Position numbers and translations under genes: made by a program
Shown: in pieces, positions 1 through 10,567 of the stretch
Layout of the letters: each line of letters begins with the position of its first letter
Position numbering within the stretch: position 1 is the stretch's first letter
Origin: Sphaerulina vaccinii
Lineage: Eukaryota > Ascomycota > Dothideomycetes > Mycosphaerellales > Mycosphaerellaceae
DNA: 64,000 nucleotides
Assembly: GCA_022570795.1 (NCBI GenBank)
Contig: JAKUDP010000028.1
Location: 1,178,001-1,242,000 of the forward strand
Direction of reading: 5' to 3'
The notes under the pieces: model-generated
Told to the model about the DNA's origin: nothing
The model's input: only the letters and a program-made list of their open reading frames with translations
Databases searched by the model: none

Positions 1-478
1 TGTTGTTGAAATAGAGGTCCAGCATCAGTTACGGCCGTTTGGTGAACTTGTCACCGTTGAGCAACGCCTCCAACGTGCTGCGGCACGCGGAAAGATGGGC
101 ACAACAGTCTCGATGAAGTCTAAATAGACATCCTTGAAGTCGACTTCAAACAAAATAGCAGGCGGAAGATTGGTTATCGCTGGTTCATGCAAGACACTCT
201 ATTTGCGTTTGGCTAAGCTCGATACGCCATCACTGGCGCCATCGGCTTGCCCCCGTGAAGCCTAGATTCTAGCCTCGCAGATCCTCTAGCTCTGGGCGGA
301 ACGCGGGACGAGGACCATTGATTCATTGAACCAGTCCACGAAACCACAGAATGGGGCAACCACAGAATGACATACAATCTCGCCCGGCACTTGAGTGGAC
401 CTCGCTTGCATTCGACTACACATACACCTCTCCATCTCTACACCTACCTTTGAGCTCTCGCGATGCTGGTTCACTGGG
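1..478. other. Left edge, no gene seen
   Basis: No convincing coding region is visible on either strand. The last part is presumably promoter and 5' leader of the receptor gene starting at 479. A reading frame open from 395 runs into that gene, but it has no ATG before 479. Confidence 0.5.
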
Positions 479-1910
479 ATGTGGGTGCTTCTCTGGATAT
501 GTGCGTTTCTATTCAGCAGCAATGCTGCTGCACTGAATATCAATGATAACAGGAGCCATCGACATGACGACGACGCCGCCGACCTTTACACCTTTCAACG
601 ACGAGACCATCTAGAGAGCGGCAGTGTGGCCAGGATACCCACATGTGCAGAGCCATGTCAGAAGCAATACCAGATCAACACCACGACTGAGTGTACGCAC
701 CACGATGTCTTCGATTCCGACATTACACGATGTATACGACACACATGTCCCCACCTCCAAGACGTCCTCGATTGGCAAACATACTACGCAACCACTGTAT
801 GTGGCCTCGAGCCTCGTAGCACCGCCACACGTGACACTGTGGTTGCATGGACTCTCTTCATAATCGCCACGCTCTCTGTCGTGGGTAGATTACTGGCACG
901 CTCACGTTGGTTTCTTCAGGGACCTGGATTCTGGTGGGACGACTGGTTGGTGGTTGCCCTATGGGTGCTTGGGACCGAGATGATTGCATGTCTCTTTCCC
1001 ATACAAAACAACTATGGAGGCCGAGATGCTATTGGTGTCGTTGACGCTGAGCATGTTCAAGGCATGTTGAAGTGGATCTTCATCAGCGTGCCCTTTTACA
1101 TGCTGGGCACTTATGGTACCAAGATCGTTTGGATCTTGCTCTATATGAGGATGTAAGATCACCTAAATCGACCTCCCCTACGATAATATGTGTGCTAATC
1201 CTCTCTGCGATGATAGGTGGGACTTCAACACAGCTTTCCGCAAAATTTGCTGGGGCTCCATCAGTATCCTCCTCATGGCCACAGTAGGCTTCACAGTCGG
1301 AGTCATAGTAATCATGTGGCCAATGAAATACTACATGGACGACAACCCCCCCATCGTGCGACAATGGTATGACGGTATCAATCTCTACGCCGCAGTATTC
1401 GGCGTCGCAGCCATCAACATCGCCATGGACTTCTGGGTTCTCCTCTTCCCTATCCCGAAACTCATGGCTCTCACCGGTGTGTCCAAGCAGAAGAAAATGG
1501 GCATATGCGGAGTCTTCCTTCTGGGATTCATATGCACTGCTATCAGCATTGTCCGACTATATTACATTATCCCGATCAGGAATACCACGAATGCCACGTT
1601 TGATTTTGCGCCTTTTCAGACTTGGTCGAAAGTTGAAGTCGATTTGAGTATGATTTCTTGCAATCTACCGGCACTGGCGGGCTTGATCAAGCGACTACGA
1701 ACGAAATTTCGCGAATCGAGGGCTGATAGCGATGAGAGTGGTGCTGGTATGACTAGTCATCGGTCGCCGCCCAAGCACACGCCGAAGTTGAATACTTGGA
1801 AGGAAGGCAGTATTAGTATATCGACTTCGGAGGAGGGACGTCGGAGTATGAGTATAAGTGAGGATGAATATAGACCTATGGGTGAACGAGTAGCTCAGAC
1901 GCCTGATTAG
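479..1910 (+). CDS. Pth11-like seven-helix receptor with CFEM-like Cys-rich ectodomain
   Basis: Probable plasma-membrane receptor of the fungal Pth11/rhodopsin-like class, which senses surface or host cues. The model has exons 479-1152 and 1217-1910. The 64-nt intron 1153-1216 (GTAAGA...TAG) is removed in phase 2, giving 455 aa. The ATG at 479 is chosen because it opens a classic signal peptide (WVLLWICAFLF, then SSNAAA). A Cys-rich segment with six visible cysteines follows (TCAEPC, TEC, RCIRHTC, TVCG), like a reduced CFEM domain, which normally has eight. Then come several hydrophobic helices, including one near DTVVAWTLF and GPGFWWDDWLVV, a typical start of the fungal rhodopsin-like domain. 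The C-terminal tail is Ser/Arg-rich and hydrophilic, as expected for a cytosolic signalling tail. The ligand is unknown. Confidence 0.85.
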
Positions 1911-2019
1911 CAGTGCTCACGATAGAAACAAAACAGAACGACATTACTACGGATGTTTCAATTGAACATTACGGCATGTCGGAGAAGAACTTGAAGTAAC
2001 TGTCGAGGCAAAAGAAGAA

Positions 2020-2935
2020 GGCTGAAGAGCAAAACAATCGTCTATTGCAATGAGGACCTGGATTCAAATCGACCGGTGGAAGTCCTTAGGCTTCCACACT
2101 GCGAACGAGTCTGCTCAATCAAACATCAGCTATACTAACGACTTACAGATCCTACCGCTAGACCACGAACGATCATTGCAGACTCCAAGGCTGAACGAAT
2201 ACATTAACATTGCTACGATAGCGTAGGCGCAGAAGAGATCAAAAGGCAGGACGATCGCCTTTCGAAAGTGGTGACATCGAACACTTCAAGCAACGTGAAG
2301 TTATCAGGCTTCAATGCTGGGGACGAGCCTGCTTGGCCCAGCATCAGCATAGATGACGACTTATTGAGCATACCGCTAGACTACGGAACGACTGTTGTGG
2401 GGCCAAGAACGAAAGTGAATATGAATGCAATATGCCTACAGCCTCTGACACAAAATGAGAAACTGTGGGCAAAAGGAGGAACAAAAGGCAAAACAATCGC
2501 CCTGAAACATGAGCGACATTAATGGTGGAGGTGGACCACCTCCAATTTATCAGGCTTGGGTGGTATGCACCGGCGTATCTGATCAAGTATCAGCATAGCT
2601 GACGACTTACTAGTCTTGCCGCTAGACCATTGACGATTGTTGCAAAGGGACAGGTCTGACTTGTATGTATAGCTCACACGATATTGTAGGCGAGGAGAGA
2701 TCAAAACGCAAAACAATCGCCCTCCAAGAGCAGCCGCAGTAATGCACATTGTGCGGCATCAAGTCGTTAGGCTTGAATAGTAACGCAAACGAATCTGCTT
2801 AAGTCAAGCATCAGCTATACCGACGACTTATTGATCACTCCGCCAGACCAACGACGACTGTTGCAGAAAGACGGATCTGCCTCATATGTGTAGCTCACTC
2901 CACTTCAAAGATTGTGCAAGACAGCGAGGCTATCG
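2020..2935. repeat. Four diverged tandem copies of a ~215-245 bp unit
   Basis: Four head-to-tail copies are visible, at about 2020-2233, 2234-2480, 2481-2697 and 2698-2935. Each holds the same ordered blocks. An AAAACAATCGCC-like box lies near 2031, 2243, 2490 and 2709. An AGGCTT...CGAAC/GAGTCTGCT-like box lies near 2087, 2306, 2550 and 2769. A CATCAGC-TA--GACGACTTA box lies near 2124, 2342, 2589 and 2808, and CCGCTAGACCA lies near 2155, 2373, 2619 and 2841. Spacing between copies is about 214, 245 and 219 nt. Copies differ by many substitutions and small indels, so the array is old. No protein frame is kept through all copies, and no such copy is seen elsewhere in the window. Confidence 0.85.
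2526..2544. repeat. Near-perfect 19-nt palindrome in the third repeat unit
   Basis: TGGAGGTGG, one central A, then CCACCTCCA: a 9-bp inverted repeat around a single base. It could form a hairpin or bind a dimeric factor. It is not conserved in the other three repeat units, so it is probably a chance or late change. Confidence 0.6.
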
Positions 2936-3332
2936 TTGGTGAAACCGGAAAGGTAGTCTGATACTGATACATACTGATGATGTGATCTCGTGACATCGTT
3001 TCATTACACAATACTTAACTCACTTCGCTAGCTTTGCAGCTGGGTTTCCTCTATGTTGTTGTTTTGCTTCGCGTACGCTGTTGTAATAACGAGATGGATG
3101 GGTGGGACGACGCTCAAGCCAAGCCACCAACCCAGGACCGTTGAGCTTCTTTCTGTTTGAAAGTGCTCGCATGGAATCTTTGCAGCTCAATCGGCGTCGA
3201 GATCTGGGCATCATGGAGTGTCGACCTTCGTCTCAAGTTCGGCGTTGTTGATTCGACATTGAGCAGAGTAGAGCCTCCGAAAGACTGCCTCTGATAACCT
3301 CGATCCAACCTCGGATCATCCTTCCCAAAAGG
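2936..3332. other. Spacer, no gene seen
   Basis: Follows the repeat array and runs to the 3' end of the minus-strand gene that stops at 3333. It probably includes that gene's 3' UTR. No coding or structural signal was found. Confidence 0.4.
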
Positions 3333-4298
3333 TCATATCATATTACTCCTCCAAAACCCATTCGACCCCTTCCCATAGCCACCACTCCCACCATGAGCAC
3401 CCCCGTCAAGTTCCTGAATATGATGATTACTCAAATTCGTCGGCCTTCTGGGTACACTAGGAACAGGCCCATTGACCTTCGTAGTCTCTGACCAAGCTGA
3501 CCAACTATTCCCATCTCGACTTTCCATCGTGGGCGGAGGACGGAAACCACCTTCATTGATCTCAGTAACTTTATGTTTCTTCCTTTCTCGTAATAAAAAG
3601 AAAGATAAAACGCCGATAGCCAGAGCCATGGGGACGCCGACGCCGGCTCCGACGCCGACTAGTTGGCCCATTGTGTATTGCATTGCTGGGTTTGCGGGCT
3701 TGAGTGCTCCAGTGGCTGTTACTGTCAAGACTGGAACGGTTTCTGTGGGTGTTACTGTTGGGTCTACGGAGGCTGTTGCTAAGCCTGCTGCGGACATTGC
3801 TGTTACCAGCTGGGGAGCTTGGAGGACTATGTCTTTGAGGTCGGTCACTGGAAAGACTGTTGTTGCTACGCTGCAGTTCGCGGGTGAGAGGCCACAGGTG
3901 AACGTCGTGGCTGTGCAGGGTGTGAGTTCGTATGGAGAGCCCATGTTGTCTGATGATTTAACTGTCAGTGTCTGCGTGATTCTTTGTGAAGAGTTGAGTG
4001 TGAGCATACCAGTATTACAGTATTGAGGACAAGTCTTGTCTGTGAACGTCTTATCCGTGCAACTCATTCTCGTCAAGATTCCAGCTTCCAGACATAGACC
4101 ATTGTCCATGCAATATGAGCTATCGGAGCAACATGCTGAGAAGCCTCCTTTACCAGCAGCTTGTGTTGCATTGCATGGTGTGTGAGTTGACTCCGTTCCG
4201 TCTGGGAAGTAGCATTGTTGTGGTGTCGGCGTTGTTGCTGCTGCTGCTAAAGCTGTTGAGACGCTCGAGAGCACAATAGCAATGGTAGTAGTTCGCAT
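3333..4298 (-). CDS. Secreted single-pass membrane protein with Cys-rich ectodomain
   Basis: Single exon, 321 aa, unidentified. The ATG at 4298 is preferred because it starts a signal peptide (MRTTTIAIVLSSVSTALAA). The ectodomain carries many cysteines (QCYFPDG, PCNAT, ACCSDSSYC, GLCL, SCTDKTFTDKTCPQYC), then a Thr/Val-rich stretch. One transmembrane helix follows (about residues 210-232, VGVPMALAIGVLSFFLL), then a basic stop-transfer patch (RERKKHK) and a Pro/Ser/Gly-rich cytosolic tail. This layout is common among fungal surface proteins and resembles wall-stress sensors (Mid2/WSC style) in topology, though I cannot assign it to a named family. A cell-wall or surface role is inference from topology only. 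Confidence 0.8.
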   Translation of the reverse strand: MRTTTIAIVLSSVSTALAAAATTPTPQQCYFPDGTESTHTPCNATQAAGKGGFSACCSDSSYCMDNGLCLEAGILTRMSCTDKTFTDKTCPQYCNTGMLTLNSSQRITQTLTVKSSDNMGSPYELTPCTATTFTCGLSPANCSVATTVFPVTDLKDIVLQAPQLVTAMSAAGLATASVDPTVTPTETVPVLTVTATGALKPANPAMQYTMGQLVGVGAGVGVPMALAIGVLSFFLLRERKKHKVTEINEGGFRPPPTMESRDGNSWSAWSETTKVNGPVPSVPRRPTNLSNHHIQELDGGAHGGSGGYGKGSNGFWRSNMI

Positions 4299-6676
4299 CT
4301 CGTATATCGTTCTGAAGGATTGTTGTTGACTGTGTTCCTCCTTGGTATGGCTGAGTAATAACAACCTCGCACAGGCTTCTCAGCAGAAGCACATGTCAAG
4401 AGAGAGTCCAAGGCGGGAAAATAAAAACGGCAGCCAGTTATGTAAAGGGTGATCTGATGAGGATAGGAGAAAAGAGTAAAAGAGTGGAAACTTGTCGGAA
4501 AGTACAGTAGTGTTGTAGGAAGGGTAGACAGATCCGCGATGAAGGGACCAGTCCTAACGATATGGTGTGCTAGTCAAGAAGTCTGCTCGCACTCGTTCAC
4601 TGGCGTAGTGTAGACATGCTCTGACATCTGCAAGGTGTTCCTCTCAACCCAAAATGAAGCGAATGCCGTCACTGCTATAGATGGACTGGGATGCCATGAG
4701 ATTCGATACAGCTTGTGTCGCGAACTCTTCGGGCGGGCGAAGCGTCAGCTATAGCAATCTTGCGCATAAGATACCAGCCAGATGAGGATTCCATATGCTT
4801 GTCGGCGATCACAGATACTAGCTTGCATACTATGCAGAACGTCGTGCATTTAGTCGCCGTAGTTGGGCAGCGCGTTCGAGAATAGCAACCCACGAGGTAG
4901 GCGTCGAATGCATCGCAAGGCGTAAGCGATGTCAGTTCCATGGCGTGCTGCACAGCATGACGAGGTTGAATCTTGATTGATACAGGGGCGATCGCAAAAC
5001 TTCCTGGTTGAGACCCTGTCGGCGACTCATGTCCACTGCTTTGGGCTGTCAAATTGGTGCTCGGGCCGCCCGATCGCAGCTGGACGATGTGGTTGTACGA
5101 GTCGTGTACCGAAAGGCCGTGTTCATGGGCAAGTCTTCTCTAGTGCTGTTCCACTGCCGAATGTTGTTCAAATTGAGGCCATACGGCTATCGATGCGTCT
5201 GTCGAAGTACCGATTTATGTAAGCTCTAAGTTGAAGAGATTGAGCAGTCAGCATTGTGTTGTCTTTGCGTGAGTAGCTTAATCGATCCGTGAGAATATAC
5301 TGTCGGAGCAGCCAGATGGCGATGTGACGGCCCTGCAGCTCTGGTGTCGAAGTATTGAATCTGCATGTCGCACATATCGTCTCCATACTGCTCTCCGGTG
5401 AGCTGTGGATGCCGAACGAGGCATCAGCGCATACGTCTTATTAGGCTTCACGCCCAAGTGCCTGTCTCTTCGAAGGATGACCTTGGCTATGTGAAACATG
5501 ATGTCAGTGAGGAGTTGTCGTCACCTAGACGATCTCACAGACTTTCTCTTTGCCATTGCCTCGAACTCTGTAGGCACTTTGAGAAACAAAAGTTGCGGGG
5601 ACCTATTGGCGCTCGAGAAAGACTCGATATGGTCTGACCAGACGAATGAAAGTCGTTTCGCGAGTTGTATTCATTTCGGTTTTCTCGCGAACACTTCTCT
5701 GCGAGGCCACAGATCAGAAGCTCGGGCATAGATCCGATATCTTGGTCGACATACACTCGATCATTTCCGTCCCGTCCGGCTATCAAGCAAGCACCGTGTC
5801 TCTTGCGGCTCTCTTGCCGAGCAGTGGAGATAGAATATATATATAGTGAGCTTGGGCGTCGAAGAAGCCACAAACAGCATCCGTGACACGCGCGGTGCTG
5901 CGCCTGGCACTCTTCTTGGTCTTCACACACTCTCTGTGGCCAACACGATGGCAGGCACATGTGGTCCGCTAATCCTGCCTCGCCTTCAACACTCGATATT
6001 GGTCCTACGCATCTCCTTCTGAGCAACAGATGAGGAGCTATGACTGAGAACCGGCGGCTTGGATCACACACAGTGGCTCATCTCCGTCACCTCCACCTCT
6101 TCACAGGAGCACCGTGTCTCTCGCGGCTATCTGTCCGAGGAATGGGACTGGAGAGTTGACAAGAGATTGTGAGTGGGCAAGCGGACATACGACTCCGCAG
6201 ATATGGACTTTTCTGGACCTTCTCCGCACTTACTTGTCCACTCTTGGCTGGCTTTATTGCTGACAGTGATATGTCGACGACTGGATCCTTGCTTGTTGCT
6301 TCCCAGGTCGCCTTGGCATAGTCTGCATACATGGCCGTATCGTAACTACCACGGTTCTGGTGCCGAGCGCTTGAGATGGCATATCTCTGTCAACGGCTTG
6401 AGAGACGCGCAAGCAGCACAAACCAGGCAGGCGCGTGAAATGCCTCATTCCGGGTGCCCATGTCTTCGACGCATGTCATTCCTGGTATTCGGCTCGCTCA
6501 GCGATGTATGCAAATCCTCTGCTGAATCACGACGCGATTCCCAGTCCGGAGTGACAATCTGGAGTAGTGAAGCCGAATGAGTGCAAATCGCGCGTCAGAG
6601 TCCAACGCATGCTGGAGTTCAACCAGACCAGATCACAGTCCTCCTCCACGTAGCTCTCATTCAGCATAATGTGCGC
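4299..6676. other. 2.4-kb gene-poor stretch
   Basis: No reading frame here looks like a real protein. Frames at 4675-5052 (-), 5535-6071 (-) and 6173-6580 (+) are Cys/Arg/Ser-rich and lack domain-like pattern. The stretch contains an imperfect direct repeat (5762-5835 and 6079-6153) and a short TA run near 5835. The left end is the promoter side of the 3333-4298 gene. Confidence 0.5.
5762..6153. repeat. Pair of ~75-bp imperfect direct repeats
   Basis: The copies at about 5762-5835 and 6079-6153 share CAT-TCCGTC near their start and a central GCACCGTGTCTCT-GCGGCT (5791-5810 and 6109-6128), followed by a weaker match (CTTGCCGAG / CTGTCCGAG). They lie about 318 nt apart. They may be remnants of a local duplication. 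Confidence 0.5.
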
Positions 6677-7495
6677 TCAACCCAGCATACTCTTCTTCCT
6701 CCCCCTCATCCTAACATCCTCCAACCTCCTCAAAGTCTGCTTAGCCCCCTTATAAGCACTCCCATAAGCCTTCAGAACCTCATCAAACAGTCCCTCCTCC
6801 TTCGGATGCGTGCTCCCAAAAGCCCTCTCCAACACATAAAGATCCACAGCCCGATCCTCCTCCTGCGTAGCCTGACTTGCCAATCCAAAGTCAATGAGCA
6901 CAATCTCACCCTCCAATCCACGTTCAATCGTCGTCTCTCCAGTAGGCCGTATCATCATATTGGACGTAGTGAGGTCGCCATGAATGACTCCTTTCGCATG
7001 TAACCCACCCACAACTTCACCTATCCTCTTCAGCAGGTCTACCAAATCTGCCTCTGCCCTACCATCTGCTGACAGATCCCTCTCCCTAATAGCCTGCTTA
7101 ACAGTCACTCCCTCAATCCACTCCAAAGCCATCCACCCTCTCTCCCAATCAGCCCCCAACACCCTAGGCACTTTCACTCCTACCTGCAAACACTTAACCA
7201 AAACTCTCGCCTCAGCCGTAATTCTCTGCTTCGTCAATCTCTTATCAAGAGTAGGATGTCTCCAGGTTTTTATCGGGCGGATTTTCAACGCTGCTGGTTG
7301 GTTTGGAGACAAAAAAGTCGTTTTGTAGAGGAGGGCTTCGGCGCCTTGGGTTATGAGTTGGAAGGATTCGGGAGAGGTGTTGAAGGGTGGTGGGAGGGCG
7401 GAGAGGCGTGATGTGACTTGGGAGGTGGCTGGTTCTGCCATGTTGGCCGGACTGGAGCTGGACATTGATGTTGTTGTTATGGAGAGAGATGTCAT
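6677..7495 (-). CDS. BUD32: BUD32, kinase/ATPase subunit of the KEOPS (EKC) complex
   Basis: Small atypical protein kinase that supports Kae1 in making the universal N6-threonylcarbamoyl-adenosine (t6A37) tRNA modification and is linked to telomere upkeep. Single exon, 272 aa, close to the ~260 aa of yeast Bud32. Visible marks are the ATP-binding Lys in LKIRPIKTWRHP (about K71), the Bud32 signature RHPTLDKRLTKQR (79-91), the catalytic loop HGDLTTSN (172-179) and the metal-binding IDFG (201-204). The first in-frame ATG is at 7495. A later ATG at about 7441 (MAEPATS) is also possible, since the first 18 residues are a Ser/Thr-rich run. The usual Arg/Lys-rich C-terminal tail is present (RMRGRKKS). 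Confidence 0.95.
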   Translation of the reverse strand: MTSLSITTTSMSSSSPANMAEPATSQVTSRLSALPPPFNTSPESFQLITQGAEALLYKTTFLSPNQPAALKIRPIKTWRHPTLDKRLTKQRITAEARVLVKCLQVGVKVPRVLGADWERGWMALEWIEGVTVKQAIRERDLSADGRAEADLVDLLKRIGEVVGGLHAKGVIHGDLTTSNMMIRPTGETTIERGLEGEIVLIDFGLASQATQEEDRAVDLYVLERAFGSTHPKEEGLFDEVLKAYGSAYKGAKQTLRRLEDVRMRGRKKSMLG

Positions 7496-7844
7496 AGTTC
7501 TGAAGTAGCTATTAGCAGAGTTTAGGTGGGGCAAGTGAGCGAAATCGGCAAATGCATGTGAAAGTGAACATTAAACATATATCAGGATCAGAGTCGATAC
7601 GATAGGTTTTGATATGATCTGCTTCATATCCTTCATACGCTTCTTGACATGACTGCGCGCGCCATATCAGGCGGCGTGGGTATCTCAAATGTACAACAAT
7701 AGAGTAGTCCCATAAACCCAACTCCCATAAACACCTTGTCCTTCCCAGAAACGCCAAAGTAACATGCCATCCAGAGCACCGATCAATCGTTGAAGCATCT
7801 TAGGTCATAGTCCATCAGTGCCAGCTCATAGTCAAAGTATCATC
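7496..7844. other. Spacer between BUD32 and the proline-rich gene
   Basis: About 350 bp holding the BUD32 promoter side and the 3' end of the upstream minus-strand gene. No coding signal. Confidence 0.4.
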
Positions 7845-9014
7845 TCAATCCTCCCATATCGTGTCCAAGTCGAGATCAATTCTCCTTTCGCCTCCGCAGA
7901 CTGACCAGCGCTTGCGCTCACGATTGCCGCCTCTACTAAAGCCAAAACCTCGTGGTACGTCCAAACTGCTGCGCCGTCTCGGGTTGTCATCATCCTCTTC
8001 TCCATTTTCAGCTCTCTCAGCTGCTAACTTTAACTTCTGAATCCGCTCCGCCTCAATTGCTTCTTGCTCCATATCCGGCGCATCCTCGATCGTATCTAGC
8101 GAGCTGATCGAAGGCGATCGCGAACGTTGTGATGTTGGAGTGGACGAAGGTATGCTAAATAATGATGAAGAACTAGCATAGTGATGAAGTGAAGGGTACG
8201 CCTCGTTAAATCGCGTAGGGCCCAACGAAGGCGAATTCGAACCCGAAGATGCTACTGATGTGGTATTGCTATTCTCAAGGTGGCTGCCGGGCGTTGAAGT
8301 CGGCGGCGTGGCAGTCGCATTTGTGACAGTATGTAGCGGGCTCGCCGGCCGCCGTCGCAAAGACGAAGATCGCGCGAACGGCATAGTGTAGCTGGGAAGT
8401 GCCTGTCGTGGTGTGATGTCTAGCTCGCTATCCTCTTGTATTGCCTCGATTGCGCCTCCTGCACTTGGTGAATCGAACCAGCCAGGTGATCGTGGCGCTG
8501 GAGGTGGCGGATTGTATGAGACTTCTTCTGCAGGTCGAAATGGTGAACGTTGTCGGGCTGGCGATCGCATTGGGCTGCTCGAGGTGAGCGCTCCCGTAGA
8601 AGGAGTATGGAACTCCAGAGTGCGAGAGGCTGAATGCGCGGCTGGACTGGAATGTGCCCTCGTCATGGCCGGCGCGCTGAGTGCGGCTCCGCTGGATCGT
8701 GACCGAAGGTGTGTTCTCGAATATGGCGAACGATTGCGACTGCCATTCGCAGGCCGGGAAACGTTTGCTGTGCTGTTGAAGTAGCTCTGTAGCAGGGCCG
8801 AAGGCGACGGGTCCGTTGAGCTGCGACTAGTCTCAGGCCGTAACTTGGGCAGCGGCAGCGAGTCCAACGAGTCTATGCTTCCTGAACGGTGCCCGGTATG
8901 GACTGGGCTCTCTGGTTCTTCAAGTACAAGTCCATCATGTCTGCGGACGCCGGAGTCGCGGAACACATACGTCGACGTCGTGACCGGAGCGGTATCGATC
9001 CTGATGCTGGCCAT
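7845..9014 (-). CDS. Basic Ser/Pro-rich fungal protein, function unknown
   Basis: Single exon, 389 aa, with an ATG at 9014. Mostly predicted disordered: long Ser/Pro/Arg runs with many SP/TP and RSXS sites that could be phosphorylated. Recognisable islands are a Ser/Leu block (SGSIDSLDSLPLPKLRPE), a central PGWFDSP, and a conserved-looking acidic helix near the C-terminus (SLDTIEDAPDMEQEAIEAER) that runs into KLKLAAERAE. It ends in DLDLDTIWED. Similar acidic-helix-plus-basic-tail proteins occur widely in filamentous ascomycetes as 'basic proline-rich protein', but I know of no assigned function. The even quality of the frame and the conserved end suggest a real gene. Confidence 0.8.
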   Translation of the reverse strand: MASIRIDTAPVTTSTYVFRDSGVRRHDGLVLEEPESPVHTGHRSGSIDSLDSLPLPKLRPETSRSSTDPSPSALLQSYFNSTANVSRPANGSRNRSPYSRTHLRSRSSGAALSAPAMTRAHSSPAAHSASRTLEFHTPSTGALTSSSPMRSPARQRSPFRPAEEVSYNPPPPAPRSPGWFDSPSAGGAIEAIQEDSELDITPRQALPSYTMPFARSSSLRRRPASPLHTVTNATATPPTSTPGSHLENSNTTSVASSGSNSPSLGPTRFNEAYPSLHHYASSSSLFSIPSSTPTSQRSRSPSISSLDTIEDAPDMEQEAIEAERIQKLKLAAERAENGEEDDDNPRRRSSLDVPRGFGFSRGGNRERKRWSVCGGERRIDLDLDTIWED

Positions 9015-10567
9015 TGCCGGAGCTTGGCCTTAGTTCGAAGGTTCCTATGCAGGTTGTGACGGCGATCGAGGACGCCCGAAACGAAACGAGGGGTCTTCCT
9101 TCTCTCCCAGGAACTCCTTGGCTGTCCAGTGGGTGTGAGATGTTTCTCTCGATGCCGGCAGAGGTGTTTCGACTGTTATATGTTTCTGATCACAGCAGCG
9201 TCGCCGCCACCACGATATAGAGAGGAAGGAAGGGAAAGCAGAAGCCGCCGAGTAGTTATGCCCTCCACAGACCAAGTGGAGGAGCAAGTGCCAGGATTGT
9301 GTCTTAGCGTGGTCGTCGCTGCGTAACACAACAGCGAGCGAGCAGTTCTTCTCCAGGAATTTCCCAGGACACCGCGCGTTGTTCAGACCAGCGAACGAAG
9401 CGTGCGCCAGGCAGATGTATTTCTGTAGCAATGCTGCTGCTGTTGTTGTTTACTTGTTATGACTCTAACGTCCGGCTACCGCAGTCCTCATATCCAGCGC
9501 AAAGACTTAGTACCGAGCAGTTATGACCTGAATTTAGGCATCCGGATCCCTTTCAGCAAACGCCTTTTCAGCCACAGGGTTGTGCAGCAGCCAGATGACT
9601 CAACGGTTACATGCAATGTCAGCCAGGAAAGCGTAGGTATTGATATTGTGTGGCGAGTGTGAAGGAGGAGGATGTCAGCACATGCAAGGGCGGCTAACGT
9701 AGGCAATGTGATCAATGGACTCGGCCAAGATCGCGAAGTCTGGATGATAGATAGTTCAATATCTCCACCGAGACATGGCGGAGAAGAAGACGCTTCCGCT
9801 GCAAGACATGGACAAGATCTCTGTTCGTCGTTCTGGGCGCGAAAATCGTTGAACTTTCGGCAGCAAGATCCGTCTTTGGCAACCCAACTCAACCCAAGAT
9901 GATCTTCTTCTCCTCCCTTTGGCAGCGTCCAAAGCAAGCTGAGAAGTCACAACTGTATCGATATATTGCCTATACACCACCGCAACATACTGTACCTTTT
10001 GGTCACACAATAACTCCAGCTGAACTGCTGCCGTGAGACCAGAAGCCAGAATGTTTCTCCACAGCCGGACATATGCAGGGCGCGAGTGTCTGCATGAAGC
10101 CGGCTCAGATGATCGACACGTCAAATCACGAGGAGAACATCCGCGGGGTCCCGCTTTGCTTGCACATGCAAATAACATAAGCATATCCATGGTAGTACTT
10201 TGACTGGAAGCAGATGATCGCGATGCACGAGACGAATTGGGTACGAGAGCTGGCTGGTTCCTGGTATTGCTTATGAAGCCTACACAGATCCATATCACAA
10301 GACGACATCATACATGCTGCTGTATAGTTGAGCAGACCTGGAAGTGTGATACTGCCTAACAAGTCTTCTGTTGGGCTGACATATTCAAGAACTCTAGCTA
10401 CAATCACAAGCAAAACAATAGTGTACCCTGACGTCTACGACTCTTCCAGAGTAATGCTTCCCGCAATGGCTTGACTTCCTCAAGCTCTTCAAGTACAAGG
10501 CTCTCCCATCGAAATCATTTTGCATTCTCGACCTCACGTCTCCAACCACTCTCCATGAACCCAGACC
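9015..10567. other. 1.55-kb gene-poor stretch
   Basis: Open frames at 9045-9431, 9521-9937 and 9756-10298 (all minus) are rich in Cys/Arg/Ser and show no domain. The left part should hold the promoter and leader of the 7845-9014 gene. A short CAGCAG-like run lies near 9428-9445. Nothing else recognised. Confidence 0.45.

Noticed and set aside
2040..2075. tRNA-like B-box (GATTCAAATC)
   Set aside because: It lacks the paired arms, A-box and acceptor stem of a tRNA.
2020..2935. CRISPR-like array
   Set aside because: The unit is over 200 bp and diverged, with no short exact repeats or spacers, and the genome is eukaryotic.
5535..6071. 178-residue minus-strand frame
   Set aside because: Overlaps one copy of the local repeat, has odd composition and no recognised pattern.
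9756..10298. 180-residue minus-strand frame
   Set aside because: Cys/Ser/Arg-rich, no domain, no clear ATG support.
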